Shown in pieces: positions 55,135 through 63,264 of a stretch of DNA of 64,000 nt. The notes under the pieces were generated by a model. The model had not been told where the DNA came from, did not search any database, and saw nothing but the letters and a program-made list of their open reading frames with translations. The DNA lies in assembly GCA_964585305.1 (NCBI GenBank), contig CAZPDM010000009.1, positions 12,950-76,949 of the forward strand, written 5' to 3'. The position numbers and the translations under genes were made by a program. This DNA is from CAZPDM01 sp964585305. Lineage in GTDB: Bacteria; Planctomycetota; Uabimicrobiia; Uabimicrobiales; JABWCH01. Positions within the stretch are counted from its first letter, which is position 1. Each line of letters starts with the position of its first letter.

Positions 55135-55275
55135 ATGAAGTTGAAAGTACGTAACTCTAGTCGCAAACACAAAAAAGAAACCGGGTTTCTTACCCGTATG
55201 AAAACTAAAGGCGGAAGAAAAGTAATTGCAAGACAACGTCATCGCCGCCATAATATGAAAGAAGTTTTCAAATAA
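55135..55275 (+). CDS. rpmH: 50S ribosomal protein L34
   Basis: 46 aa, short and very basic. The core SSRKHKKETGFLTRMKTKGG followed by RKVIARQRHRRH matches the L34 pattern (GF-x2-RM-x-T-x2-GR-x-V). The N-terminus MKLKVRN replaces the common MKRTYQP. SD AAAGGC lies 5 bases before the ATG. L34 is normally followed by rnpA, yidD and yidC; here ~375 bases without a gene follow and then a pseudopilin gene, so the usual origin-proximal cluster is broken. Confidence 0.92.
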   Translation: MKLKVRNSSRKHKKETGFLTRMKTKGGRKVIARQRHRRHNMKEVFK

Positions 55276-55339
55276 AATCGATCAATATGGTAAAAAAGTC
55301 CAAGAAAAAAAGTCTTGGACTTTCCATATAGATTTTATT
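55271..55339 (+). terminator. Long interrupted hairpin at the rpmH 3' end
   Basis: Three successive stems stack: AATAAAATC (55271-55279)/GATTTTATT (55331-55339), ATATGG (55285-55290)/CCATAT (55324-55329), and AAAGTCCAAGA/TCTTGGACTTT around an A-rich loop. The outer stem overlaps the rpmH stop. There is no clean T tract, so it may be an mRNA-stabilising or processing structure as much as a terminator. Confidence 0.6.
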
Positions 55340-55651
55340 CTAAAAATTTGCGAAATTTATAGATATCATATCCAGGAAGTCGAGCAAATTAAAAAAAAAC
55401 GAACTTATACCTAAAATACAAGCAGAAATAAATTATTTCCTATTAAAAGGAAATTTTGTCTCCTATTAGAAAAAATTAGATATGAAAAAATTTTGTTTCT
55501 TCAAAATAGCTCACTTCCCGCATTTTTTTAAAAATTTTGCGGGTTTATTTATTAAAATGGCTTTAAATATCATTAATTTTAGTAAATAATTCGCATTTGT
55601 TTAAAACCAATAGCGAATCCTTGACAAAAATTTTGAGAAATAAGGAAAAAA
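55276..55651 (+). other. 376-base spacer between rpmH and gspK, no protein gene seen
   Basis: It contains the rpmH 3' hairpin, about 170 bases of AT-rich sequence with no ORF, a terminator (55517-55550) and an ATTCGC/GCGAAT inverted repeat (about 55590-55617). A small RNA ending at the terminator is possible but unsupported by conservation. Confidence 0.45.
55517..55550 (+). terminator. Intrinsic terminator
   Basis: CCCGCA (55517-55522) and TGCGGG (55538-55543) with an inner T/A stem and a T-rich tail. It lies about 240 bases after rpmH. Confidence 0.75.
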
Positions 55652-56740
55652 ATGTTTCATGCTCGATCTGGAATAGCTTTAGTCATGGTACTTTTGTTAC
55701 TCATGATTTTAATTACATTAATCAGCCAATTTAGTTACACAGTTAAAGTAGATGCTTATGCTGCTCAAAATTCTGGCGTTGATTTGCAACTACGTTATGC
55801 TTTGCTTTCGGCTGTCAATCATGCTATTGCGCAACTTCAATTAGATGCAAAAAAGCAACCTGATTCGAAAAGCTATGACTGTGAACTGGATGAGTGGGCC
55901 AAACCACTCTGGACAAAAAAGAAACCAGGCAAAATTGGCGATGTCCTTGTTGATTATTACATTGTGGATGAAAATACGAAATTTAACTTAACAATGTTGC
56001 CAAAAAAAGAATATCCTGCTATAAAAAAAGAAGAAAATAAAGAATCCACAGAAAATAACGAAGAAAACACAGAAAATAAAGATAAAGAGAAAAACAAGGA
56101 CAAAGATAAAGAAAAAGAAAAACCGAAACCTATTACTCCTGCTCAGCATTTTGATCGTTTAATAGATAGTTTGCAAAAAGAAAATAAAATCATCGAAGCA
56201 GCAAAATTGCGGGAAGCAATTTTAGCTTGGATAAAAGAGAAAAAAGGGAAACCTGATAATGCTACAGGGCCTTTTCCTACTAAAATTCCTATACTTTCTA
56301 TAAAAGAACTTAGTTTAATTAAGGGAATTAACAATCAATTTGTTTTTGGAATTCCTGGCTTAAACAAAGGATTCCAAGATATTTTTACAGTATGGTCTGA
56401 TGGAAAAATCAATATTAACACAGCGTCTGTAGAAATGATACAATCTCTTAATGATAAAATTACTCTGGATATTGCCCAAAGTATTGTTGATTATAGAAAA
56501 CAAACAGGAATAGATGGTGAACTTCAGACTTTTCAAACTATCAGTGATATTAAAAAAGTAGAAGCAATTGGTAAAGGAAATGAAAAGATTTATAGTGAAA
56601 TTGAAAATATTATTACTGTACAGTCATCATTTTTTACAATTTTTGCTACTGCAAAATTAGGAAATACAACAAAGAAAATGATGGTTGTAGTCTGGCGAAG
56701 AGGGCAAAAAGTTTTTAAACTATTTTGCGACTACCAATAA
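55652..56740 (+). CDS. gspK: GspK-like minor pseudopilin (type II secretion)
   Basis: 362 aa. The N-terminus SGIALVMVLLLLMILITLIS is a prepilin-like hydrophobic helix lacking Glu5, as usual for GspK, which caps the pseudopilus. The C-terminal part has the INTAS-type segment KININTASVEMIQSL of GspK helix-hairpin domains. Between them is a Lys/Glu/Asn-rich insertion (about residues 128-168, EEKEK-type) not expected in GspK. SD AAGGA precedes the ATG. No other secretion genes are adjacent. Confidence 0.82.
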   Translation: MFHARSGIALVMVLLLLMILITLISQFSYTVKVDAYAAQNSGVDLQLRYALLSAVNHAIAQLQLDAKKQPDSKSYDCELDEWAKPLWTKKKPGKIGDVLVDYYIVDENTKFNLTMLPKKEYPAIKKEENKESTENNEENTENKDKEKNKDKDKEKEKPKPITPAQHFDRLIDSLQKENKIIEAAKLREAILAWIKEKKGKPDNATGPFPTKIPILSIKELSLIKGINNQFVFGIPGLNKGFQDIFTVWSDGKININTASVEMIQSLNDKITLDIAQSIVDYRKQTGIDGELQTFQTISDIKKVEAIGKGNEKIYSEIENIITVQSSFFTIFATAKLGNTTKKMMVVVWRRGQKVFKLFCDYQ

Positions 56741-56806
56741 GTGCTTCAAAGTATTTTCCGTTAAAAATATTTGTTGCACTAAATTTTTTTTACTCAAGGA
56801 ATTCGC

Positions 56807-57601
56807 ATGAGAAAATTATTTTTTGCTGCTAATTGGAAAATGAACCATGTTCGAGAAGACGTGGCTAATTTTATTACTCAATTTCCGTTAAAACTTTCTG
56901 GTATTACGACAGAACAAGTCGATATTGCAATTTGCAGCCCTTTTGTATATCTTACACAATTGATTGCACTTGTTCAGGAGCAAAACCAAAAATATAATCT
57001 GAATATAAAAGTAGGCGCGCAAAATATGTACTTTGAAACAAAAGGTGCATATACGGGAGAAATTTCTCCTAAAATGCTGAAAGATATTGGTTGCAGCTAT
57101 GTTATTTTAGGGCACTCTGAACGTCGTCAAATTTTTGGAGAAGCAGATGCTTTAATTAACAAAAAAATTAAAGCTGCTTTTAGTTTTGGTCTTTTGCCGA
57201 TTATTTGTGTAGGAGAAACGAAAGATCAACGCTTACAGAACCAAACTTTAGATGTTGTCCGTCGTCAGTTGCAAGGTGCTTTAGAAGGATTAACCCCGGC
57301 ACAAGTAGAGGCTTCTACAATTGCATACGAACCTGTTTGGGCAATTGGAACAGGTCTTGCGGCAACTCCTGATATGGCACAAGAAGTCCATAAAATGATT
57401 CGTGATTATATGCTCCAAAATTATGGTAATTCTGTTGCAGAATCTGTAAGAATTCAATATGGTGGTAGTGTTACACCTGAAAATTCTAAATCCTTAATGA
57501 GCCAAAATGATATTGATGGAGCATTAGTTGGTGGCGCAAGTTTACAACCAGAATCTTTTGCTCAACTAATTGTCAATGGTCATAATAATTCAAAAAAATA
57601 G
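56807..57601 (+). CDS. tpiA: Triosephosphate isomerase
   Basis: Glycolytic interconversion of DHAP and G3P; 264 aa. Substrate Lys is in NWKMN, the electrophilic His in GHSERR, and catalytic Glu in AYEPVWAIGTG (loop 6). The phosphate-binding YGGSV and GGASL loops are present. SD AAGGA lies 6 bases before the ATG. It is the first gene of a run with secG, yicC, gmk and rpoZ. Confidence 0.97.
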   Translation: MRKLFFAANWKMNHVREDVANFITQFPLKLSGITTEQVDIAICSPFVYLTQLIALVQEQNQKYNLNIKVGAQNMYFETKGAYTGEISPKMLKDIGCSYVILGHSERRQIFGEADALINKKIKAAFSFGLLPIICVGETKDQRLQNQTLDVVRRQLQGALEGLTPAQVEASTIAYEPVWAIGTGLAATPDMAQEVHKMIRDYMLQNYGNSVAESVRIQYGGSVTPENSKSLMSQNDIDGALVGGASLQPESFAQLIVNGHNNSKK

Positions 57602-57661
57602 TTTTATAAATAAATTAGTTTTAACAGTTAAAAATAATCAATTGACTAAAGGAAAATTTCT

Positions 57662-57952
57662 ATGGGTATTTTTTATAGTATATTTTTATTCGCATTTTGC
57701 GCTTCTGGATTAGCGTTAATCATTCTTGTTTTATTACGTAAGAGTGATGTTGGTGGACTCTCTGGTGCTTTTGGTGGTATGGGAGACACTGCATTTGGCG
57801 TTAAAACTCAAAAACATCTTGATAAGATTATTACTTGGGTTGCAATATTTTTCTTTTTTACAGCAATTTTGCTTAATCTTCCTAAATTCCGTCCCCATGC
57901 TGAAGCTACAATTCCTGGAGAAGATGTAAAGACTGAAGCCCCTGCAAAATAA
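57662..57952 (+). CDS. secG: Preprotein translocase subunit SecG
   Basis: 96 aa accessory subunit of SecYEG with two membrane helices (about residues 3-23 and 58-76). LLRKSDVGGLSGAFGG between them is the SecG loop motif. The C-terminus is short and acidic. SD AGGA precedes the ATG. tpiA-secG adjacency is common in bacteria. Confidence 0.93.
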   Translation: MGIFYSIFLFAFCASGLALIILVLLRKSDVGGLSGAFGGMGDTAFGVKTQKHLDKIITWVAIFFFFTAILLNLPKFRPHAEATIPGEDVKTEAPAK

Positions 57953-57979
57953 TCTATTATTCCCCAAAATTCTATATAG

Positions 57980-58013
57980 GCTTGCCGATGATCGGCAAGC
58001 ATGAATTTTTTAT
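57980..58013 (+). terminator. Terminator-like hairpin after secG
   Basis: GCTTGCCGAT (57980-57989) and ATCGGCAAGC (57991-58000), followed after a few bases by T6. It may be partial because yicC follows 69 bases later on the same strand. Confidence 0.65.
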
Positions 58014-58068
58014 ATAAAATTTTATTAAAAGATTTTTTGGGGATAACAGAAAATTCAGAAAGTATATT

Positions 58069-58947
58069 ATGAAAAGCATGACAGGCTATGGGCGTCAAAC
58101 ATGGGAGGGTGAAAATAAGCACATTATAGTAGAAATTCGTAGTGTGAATAGCCGTTATTTTAGCTTAAATTCCCGCTTGTCTTCCCCACTTTTGCCCTAT
58201 GAAAATGAAATTAAAAAGATAGTAAATGAGTATATTAGTCGAGGGACAATTAGCTTATTTATTCAATATAATGATGAATCAAAAATTCCTGAAGCAAGTA
58301 TAAATAATAATCTTATTCAAGACTACTATAAAAAAATACAAAAATTAGAACTTCCAATTTCTCTTCTAGAAACTTTGCAACTAAATACATTACTTAATTT
58401 GCCAGGAGTTTTAGAGACAGAAGCAGAAGAAATTTTAGATGAATGTTCTTGGGGACAAGTGCGTGAAATTTTAAAACAAGCACTTGCTCAAATAGAGCAA
58501 ATGATGAAGCAAGAGGGTGAGCATCTAAAAATTGAAATCTTAGAATACTGCAAAGAAATTGAACAAAATATTCAATCTATTGAAAAATTAGCTCCTCGTA
58601 TTTCTGAAGAGTTTCATCAAAAATTGCGTAGTCGAATGTTAAATCTAGCATCACAAGAACATTTTTCATTTAAAGAAGAAGATATTTTAAAAGAAGTAGC
58701 AATTTTCTCAGAAAAGGCTGATATTACTGAAGAAATCGTACGTTTCAAAAGTCATTTGAATCAGCTTAATAAAATTTTACTCCAAAATGGTCCCATTGCT
58801 AAAACTGTAGATTTTATTTTGCAAGAAATGGTTCGTGAAATTACAACCATGTCAAATAAATCTAATAATGCAGAATGTTCCCAGCTTGTTGTTTCTTTAA
58901 AAAGCTCTATTGAAAAAATTCGAGAGCAAATACAAAATGTTGAATAA
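58069..58947 (+). CDS. yicC: YicC/YloC family endoribonuclease
   Basis: 292 aa. The N-terminal SMTGYGRQ and VEIRSVNSRYFSLNSRL are family signatures. The C-terminal DUF1732 part has DITEEIVRFKSHLNQL and KTVDFILQEMVREITTMSNKS. Members cleave RNA at the 3' side in a metal-dependent way in E. coli and Bacillus. The gene precedes gmk, a widespread pairing. Confidence 0.94.
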   Translation: MKSMTGYGRQTWEGENKHIIVEIRSVNSRYFSLNSRLSSPLLPYENEIKKIVNEYISRGTISLFIQYNDESKIPEASINNNLIQDYYKKIQKLELPISLLETLQLNTLLNLPGVLETEAEEILDECSWGQVREILKQALAQIEQMMKQEGEHLKIEILEYCKEIEQNIQSIEKLAPRISEEFHQKLRSRMLNLASQEHFSFKEEDILKEVAIFSEKADITEEIVRFKSHLNQLNKILLQNGPIAKTVDFILQEMVREITTMSNKSNNAECSQLVVSLKSSIEKIREQIQNVE

Positions 58948-58973
58948 TTACAGACTTTATTAAAGATATTATA

Positions 58974-59546
58974 ATGAGTATCCATCAAAAAGGAAAATTA
59001 TTTGTAATTTCCGGGCCTTCTGGAGTTGGAAAAACTACTATTTGTAACACAGTTTGCCAAAATGTTCCTAAATTGTTTTGGTCGGTTTCTGTAACTACAA
59101 GAACTAAACGAGAAGGTGAAATAGAGGGGCAAAATTATTACTTTGTTACAATTGAAGAATTTGAAAAAAGGATTGTTAATCAGGAATTTTTGGAATATGC
59201 TTCTGTACATGATAATTATTATGGCACATTACGAAAACCTGTAGAAGAAGGCTTACAAAAAGGCAACCATTACCTTTTAGAAATTGATGTTCAAGGCGGA
59301 CAAAATGTTAAGCGAGCAAAACCAGATAGTATACTTATTTTTATTACACCGCCAAGCATTGAAACTTTACGTCAAAGGTTGATTGATAGAAATAGAGATT
59401 CTCTTACTGTAATTGAAAAAAGAATTAAGAATGCTATGAAGGAACTGGAGTCAAAATCTTTTTATGATTTTATTGTTGTGAATGAAAATCTAGAGCAGAC
59501 AATTCATGAAGTACAAAAAATTATGGAAAAGACAATCCAGTGTTAA
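58974..59546 (+). CDS. gmk: Guanylate kinase
   Basis: Phosphorylates GMP to GDP; 190 aa. P-loop GPSGVGKTT is near the N-terminus. SVSVTTRTKREGEIEG and the YGT segment bind GMP. EIDVQGGQNV and the lid with RLIDRNRD follow. The SD is weak. It is followed 12 bases later by the omega subunit gene, as in many bacteria. Confidence 0.96.
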   Translation: MSIHQKGKLFVISGPSGVGKTTICNTVCQNVPKLFWSVSVTTRTKREGEIEGQNYYFVTIEEFEKRIVNQEFLEYASVHDNYYGTLRKPVEEGLQKGNHYLLEIDVQGGQNVKRAKPDSILIFITPPSIETLRQRLIDRNRDSLTVIEKRIKNAMKELESKSFYDFIVVNENLEQTIHEVQKIMEKTIQC

Positions 59547-59558
59547 AAAGGAAAAAAT

Positions 59559-59888
59559 ATGTATAAAGTAAATATTGAGGAAATTGCTGAAAAAGTTGGA
59601 GGTCCGTTCCATTTAACGGTACTTATTCAAAAACGTCTTAAAGAAATGAAAAAACATGAAAAAGATCGTGAAAAAAAATTCGGAAAAAATGAAAAAGTCA
59701 ATTTAATTGATTTAGTATGTCAGGAGATTTTGGAAGGTAAAGTTTATTTAGAAGAAGATAAAACAGAGTATGAAGAAGATGTTGATATCTCTAGCCTTTA
59801 CCAAACTCCTTTGGACGATGATGATCTCGCAATTGGTAGTGGTAAAGGAAATAGCGATGCTGGTTTTACCATCAACACCGACGACTAA
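59559..59888 (+). CDS. rpoZ: RNA polymerase omega subunit (divergent)
   Basis: 109 aa. The N-terminal VGGPFHLTVLIQKRLKEM corresponds to the omega motif (RF-x-L-x3-A-x2-RA) and IDLVCQEILEGKVYLE to the A-x2-EI-x2-GKI part. A charged insertion (EKDREKKFGKNEK) and an acidic C-terminal tail (LDDDDLAIG) are lineage-specific. Position directly after gmk supports the call. The SD AAAGG lies before the ATG. Its last 32 bases overlap the next gene in another frame. Confidence 0.85.
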   Translation: MYKVNIEEIAEKVGGPFHLTVLIQKRLKEMKKHEKDREKKFGKNEKVNLIDLVCQEILEGKVYLEEDKTEYEEDVDISSLYQTPLDDDDLAIGSGKGNSDAGFTINTDD

Positions 59889-60465
59889 TTCCTATATATT
59901 CCATTTTCCGCCATATCTACGCTATTTTAGCGTAGGTATGGTATTTACTTTAGCTATTTATTTTTTTCTTTCTCTTATTTCCTACTATTCCTGGGAGATG
60001 TGTAGTTATCCTTCTCCTATATATCCAGAATATTCTTCTAACCTCCAAACTGAAATACCAACGCCAATTCATAATTTAGGCGGAAGATTTGGAATATATT
60101 TGGCATATTATACCTACCAATGGCTAGGAATCTTTGCTTACAGTATTCCATTATTTTTGGTAAGTTCAATTATTTTTATCTTAAAAAAGATGCGGATTTC
60201 ATTTTGGCTATATTCTTGTTGGTGGTGGATAATAATAGTTTGGCTATGCACATTAGTATCTTTTTTAGAAAGAAGTCCTCTTGTTTCAACCTATTTCCCA
60301 TCATTTGGTGGCATTATAGGAATTTTCTTTACTCTACAATTACCTACTTCTCAGCATTTAAAAATAGTTATTTTATTGGCAATCGGAGTAGGGATTTTCC
60401 TTTTTATCGGTTCATGGTTATGGGAACAAAGAATAGCAAAAAAAATAGCAAATAAGGAAATCTAA
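59857..60465 (+). CDS. Stand-alone FtsK-type N-terminal 4TM membrane protein
   Basis: 202 aa with about four hydrophobic segments (near residues 25-45, 85-108, 115-135 and 160-185). The segment IHNLGGRFGIYLAYYTYQWL followed by GIFAYSIPLFL resembles the FtsK 4TM signature (HN-x2-G-x3-A...G-x-AY-x2-P). The ATPase motor and gamma domain of FtsK are absent: the frame ends at 60465, 4 bases before rimO. Start at the ATG 59857 with AAGGA 7 bases upstream, inside rpoZ; the longer frame from 59770 is unlikely. It could be half of a split FtsK or an independent division or envelope protein. Confidence 0.7.
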   Translation: MLVLPSTPTTNSYIFHFPPYLRYFSVGMVFTLAIYFFLSLISYYSWEMCSYPSPIYPEYSSNLQTEIPTPIHNLGGRFGIYLAYYTYQWLGIFAYSIPLFLVSSIIFILKKMRISFWLYSCWWWIIIVWLCTLVSFLERSPLVSTYFPSFGGIIGIFFTLQLPTSQHLKIVILLAIGVGIFLFIGSWLWEQRIAKKIANKEI

Positions 60466-60469
60466 GATT

Positions 60470-61813
60470 ATGCCGGATTCTAAGAAATTAGCTGTATCAT
60501 TAGTTCATCTTGGTTGTTGTAAAAATTTAGTGGATTCTGAAAAAATTTTAGGAAAATTAGGGATGGCAGGTTATCCTATTGCACAGTATCCAGAAGATAG
60601 TGATATTGTGTTAGTTAATACCTGTGGTTTTATTGAAAGTGCTCGTGCAGAAGCTCGAACTGCATTAAAGAAAATGATTGATCTAAAAAAAAATAACAAA
60701 GTGAAAGCTGTTGTTGTTATTGGTTGTATGGTTCAATTGTATGCAAAAGAATTGCTCTTAGAATTTCCCAAATTAGATGGATGTATTGGTTTTTCGGATT
60801 ATGAAAAAATTGATATATGTTTAGAACAGATTCTTAACAAAAAGCAAACTCAATTTCAAGGAAACAAAAATTTTATTCCTAAAGATGATTTACGCCTAAG
60901 AGTAACTCCCCCTAATTATGCTTACTTGCGCATTACAGAAGGATGTAGTAATTGGTGCAGTTATTGTTCTATTCCTAAAATTCGTGGTGAAATGAGAAGT
61001 AAGCCATTAGATCAATTGTTAGAAGAAGCAAAGATTTTGATTGCGGATGGTGCGAAAGAAATTATTGTTATAGGACAAGATACTGGTAGCTATGGCAAAG
61101 ATTTAACAGAAAAAACTGATCTCTATGAATTAGTCCATAGACTAGCAGAACTCCAAGATTTAAAGTGGTTAAGAATTATGTATATTCATCCCAATCATTT
61201 TAAAGATCATTTTATTAAACTCTTCCAAATTCCTCAAGTTGTCCATTATTTAGAAATGCCTATCCAACATATACACCCACGCATTTTACAAGAAATGGGC
61301 CGCGGGCATAATGATATTCTTGTTAAAGAACTTATTGAGAAAATAAGAAAAGACATCCCGGATATAATACTCCGAAGTACTGTTATGGTGGGATTTCCAG
61401 GCGAAACAGATGAAGAATTTCAAACTCTGTTAGATTTTATACAACAAGCTAAATTTGAGAGGCTAGGAGCTTTTATATATTCTAAAGAGCCAGGAACAAA
61501 GGCTGAACATATTTCTGATAATATATCTAATGAAATTAAACAGCAGCGATATAATAAAATTATGGCTGCTCAACAAAAAATTGCTTTTCAATGGGCTCAA
61601 AGTATGATTGGAAAAAAATTAGAAGTTGTATTAGAAGAGCCTATAAACAAAAATTTGTGGAATTGTCGAAGTTATGGCGAAGCTCCTGAAATCGACCCAA
61701 GTATTCATATTCAGGCTAAGAAAAATATGTACTATGGAGATTATTGTACGATTAAAATTATTGAAGCAAAAGAGTATGATTTAATTGGGCAAATTGTTAG
61801 CCCAAAAAGGTAA
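60470..61813 (+). CDS. rimO: Ribosomal protein S12 methylthiotransferase RimO
   Basis: Radical-SAM enzyme that methylthiolates Asp of ribosomal protein S12; 447 aa. The N-terminal UPF0004 domain has three Cys (HLGCCKN, NTCGF, IGCMV) for one 4Fe-4S cluster. The radical-SAM motif is CSNWCSYC (C-x3-C-x2-C). A TRAM domain ends the protein. GEMRSKP after SIPKIRG is RimO-like and distinguishes it from MiaB. SD AAGGAAA precedes the ATG. Confidence 0.94.
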   Translation: MPDSKKLAVSLVHLGCCKNLVDSEKILGKLGMAGYPIAQYPEDSDIVLVNTCGFIESARAEARTALKKMIDLKKNNKVKAVVVIGCMVQLYAKELLLEFPKLDGCIGFSDYEKIDICLEQILNKKQTQFQGNKNFIPKDDLRLRVTPPNYAYLRITEGCSNWCSYCSIPKIRGEMRSKPLDQLLEEAKILIADGAKEIIVIGQDTGSYGKDLTEKTDLYELVHRLAELQDLKWLRIMYIHPNHFKDHFIKLFQIPQVVHYLEMPIQHIHPRILQEMGRGHNDILVKELIEKIRKDIPDIILRSTVMVGFPGETDEEFQTLLDFIQQAKFERLGAFIYSKEPGTKAEHISDNISNEIKQQRYNKIMAAQQKIAFQWAQSMIGKKLEVVLEEPINKNLWNCRSYGEAPEIDPSIHIQAKKNMYYGDYCTIKIIEAKEYDLIGQIVSPKR

Positions 61814-61904
61814 AATAATCTACCAAAATTTCTAAATTAACTGGTTGTTTTTATAGTTTGAAAACAAATATTTTCAAACCAAAAAGAAAGGCCAGAATTT
61901 TTCT

Positions 61905-62522
61905 ATGAACCTTCCTAATCAAATTACTACTGCAAGATTTCTAATTTCCTTAGTATTGTTTGTTGTACTTTCTTTTATCCCCTCTCAAGATATTACAAGT
62001 TCAACACAACAAAATTTAGAATCGTCCTCTTTTTTATCAACTTTAAATGATTCGATTCTTCTAGATATTGGGTTAGCACTATTTTTAATAGGCGCAATTA
62101 GCGATTACTTTGATGGTTATTTCGCTCGCAAATACAATATGATTAGCACATTTGGAAGGATTGCAGATCCTTTTGTTGATAAAATATTAGTTGGTGGAAC
62201 TTTTATATTTTTTATTCGAATCACATCTTTAGTTAGTCCTTGGATGGTGGTCATTATTATTGGCCGCGAGATGCTTATTTCTGCTTTGCGCAGTTTTATG
62301 GAGTCTCAAAAGATTCCTTTTGGAGCTAATTCATCCGGGAAATTTAAAATGTTTCTCCAATGTATTACAATAGTTGTTTTGTTTTTATATCTAGGCCATT
62401 TTAAATCCATTCCCTATTTTGATTGGGTACTATGGGGATTATTATGGTTTACTGTTATCATTACTTTAACTTCTATGATTGGATATATTCGAGCATCCTA
62501 TAAGATAATGAAAAATTCATAA
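61905..62522 (+). CDS. pgsA: CDP-diacylglycerol-glycerol-3-phosphate 3-phosphatidyltransferase
   Basis: Makes phosphatidylglycerophosphate for phosphatidylglycerol synthesis in the inner membrane; 205 aa. The CDP-alcohol phosphotransferase motif is complete: DYFDGYFAR followed by G-x3-D-x3-D in FGRIADPFVD. About five or six membrane segments. A short Ser/Gln-rich insertion lies near residue 30. SD AAAGG lies about 12 bases before the ATG. It ends the rpoZ-rimO-pgsA run. Confidence 0.94.
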   Translation: MNLPNQITTARFLISLVLFVVLSFIPSQDITSSTQQNLESSSFLSTLNDSILLDIGLALFLIGAISDYFDGYFARKYNMISTFGRIADPFVDKILVGGTFIFFIRITSLVSPWMVVIIIGREMLISALRSFMESQKIPFGANSSGKFKMFLQCITIVVLFLYLGHFKSIPYFDWVLWGLLWFTVIITLTSMIGYIRASYKIMKNS

Positions 62523-62538
62523 GACAATCTTAACAACA

Positions 62539-62567
62539 AAAAAACAGCCTTGTACAGGCTGTTTTTT
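62539..62567 (+). terminator. Intrinsic terminator after pgsA
   Basis: AAAAACAGCCT and AGGCTGTTTTT around a 5-base loop, T6 tail. It closes the tpiA-pgsA run. Confidence 0.92.
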
Positions 62568-62610
62568 ATCTATGTTAGAAATAATTGATTCTATTTCATA
62601 AGGATATAAT

Positions 62611-63147
62611 ATGTCTATCGTAACATGTAGATTATCCTTGCCAGCAAATTTAAATAGAAAAGATACGAGAGATTTTGTTATACAAACTTTTCTTTCTGAA
62701 CAACCTGGCACAGGAAAAGGTAATTTATGTTCCAAATATATTTATATAGCTGAACAACTTAACAATAGGAACATACTTTTAAAAAGACCTGCTGTTTTGA
62801 ATAAAGGAGTTGATTTTACTGTACATGTAGAAAAGATTAATTTTAGAAATAAGGGAGGTTCTGTAGATATGCCAAGTCATTCCGATATAGTTAATGACTT
62901 GACTGTAAAATCAAATGCTTCTCCTTCAATTTATAATAATATAAAGACATTAATAATTGATTTGTATAATTGTAGAAATGTTACTATACAACAATGCACA
63001 CAGAACCCAATTAATGCAGGACTTTTAACAACAACTGAAGTTATTATGGCTATGAAATGGCTTTTTATTGAACAGGATGTTACATATTGGAATTGGAGTG
63101 GGAGAAATATGCTATTTAGTTATCTACAGGCAAATAATTTAGTTTAA
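62611..63147 (+). CDS. Hypothetical protein next to a DNA adenine methyltransferase
   Basis: 178 aa, not recognised. Soluble, with a basic N-terminal half (RPAVLNKGVDFTVHVEKINF) and an aromatic C-terminal part (EQDVTYWNWSGRNMLFSYLQ). No nuclease motif (PD-(D/E)XK, HNH, GIY-YIG) is evident. It uses AGA and ATA codons freely, more than the housekeeping genes nearby, hinting at transfer. SD AAGGA lies 6 bases before the ATG. Its position 5' of a methyltransferase makes a role in restriction-modification possible but unproven. Confidence 0.7.
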   Translation: MSIVTCRLSLPANLNRKDTRDFVIQTFLSEQPGTGKGNLCSKYIYIAEQLNNRNILLKRPAVLNKGVDFTVHVEKINFRNKGGSVDMPSHSDIVNDLTVKSNASPSIYNNIKTLIIDLYNCRNVTIQQCTQNPINAGLLTTTEVIMAMKWLFIEQDVTYWNWSGRNMLFSYLQANNLV

Positions 63148-63158
63148 AAAGTAACTTT

Positions 63159-63237
63159 CTCAGAAAAAGTCTAAGGCATTTTAATCGCCACTCACCAAAA
63201 TAAACAAGGAACTATTCCACCTTAAACTTTTTCTGAG
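63159..63237. repeat. 18-bp inverted repeat upstream of the methyltransferase gene
   Basis: Arms 63159-63176 (CTCAGAAAAAG...) and 63220-63237 (...CTTTTTCTGAG) match at 17 of 18 positions, with a 43-base spacer. It could be a transcription attenuator, an operator, or the ends of a very short mobile remnant. Confidence 0.6.
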
Positions 63238-63264
63238 CTGTCTTTATATAATGGAGAAACTTGA

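Noticed and set aside
55621..55626. TTGACA as a -35 box for gspK
   Set aside because: No -10 element lies 16-18 bases downstream; that position falls in the SD and start codon region.
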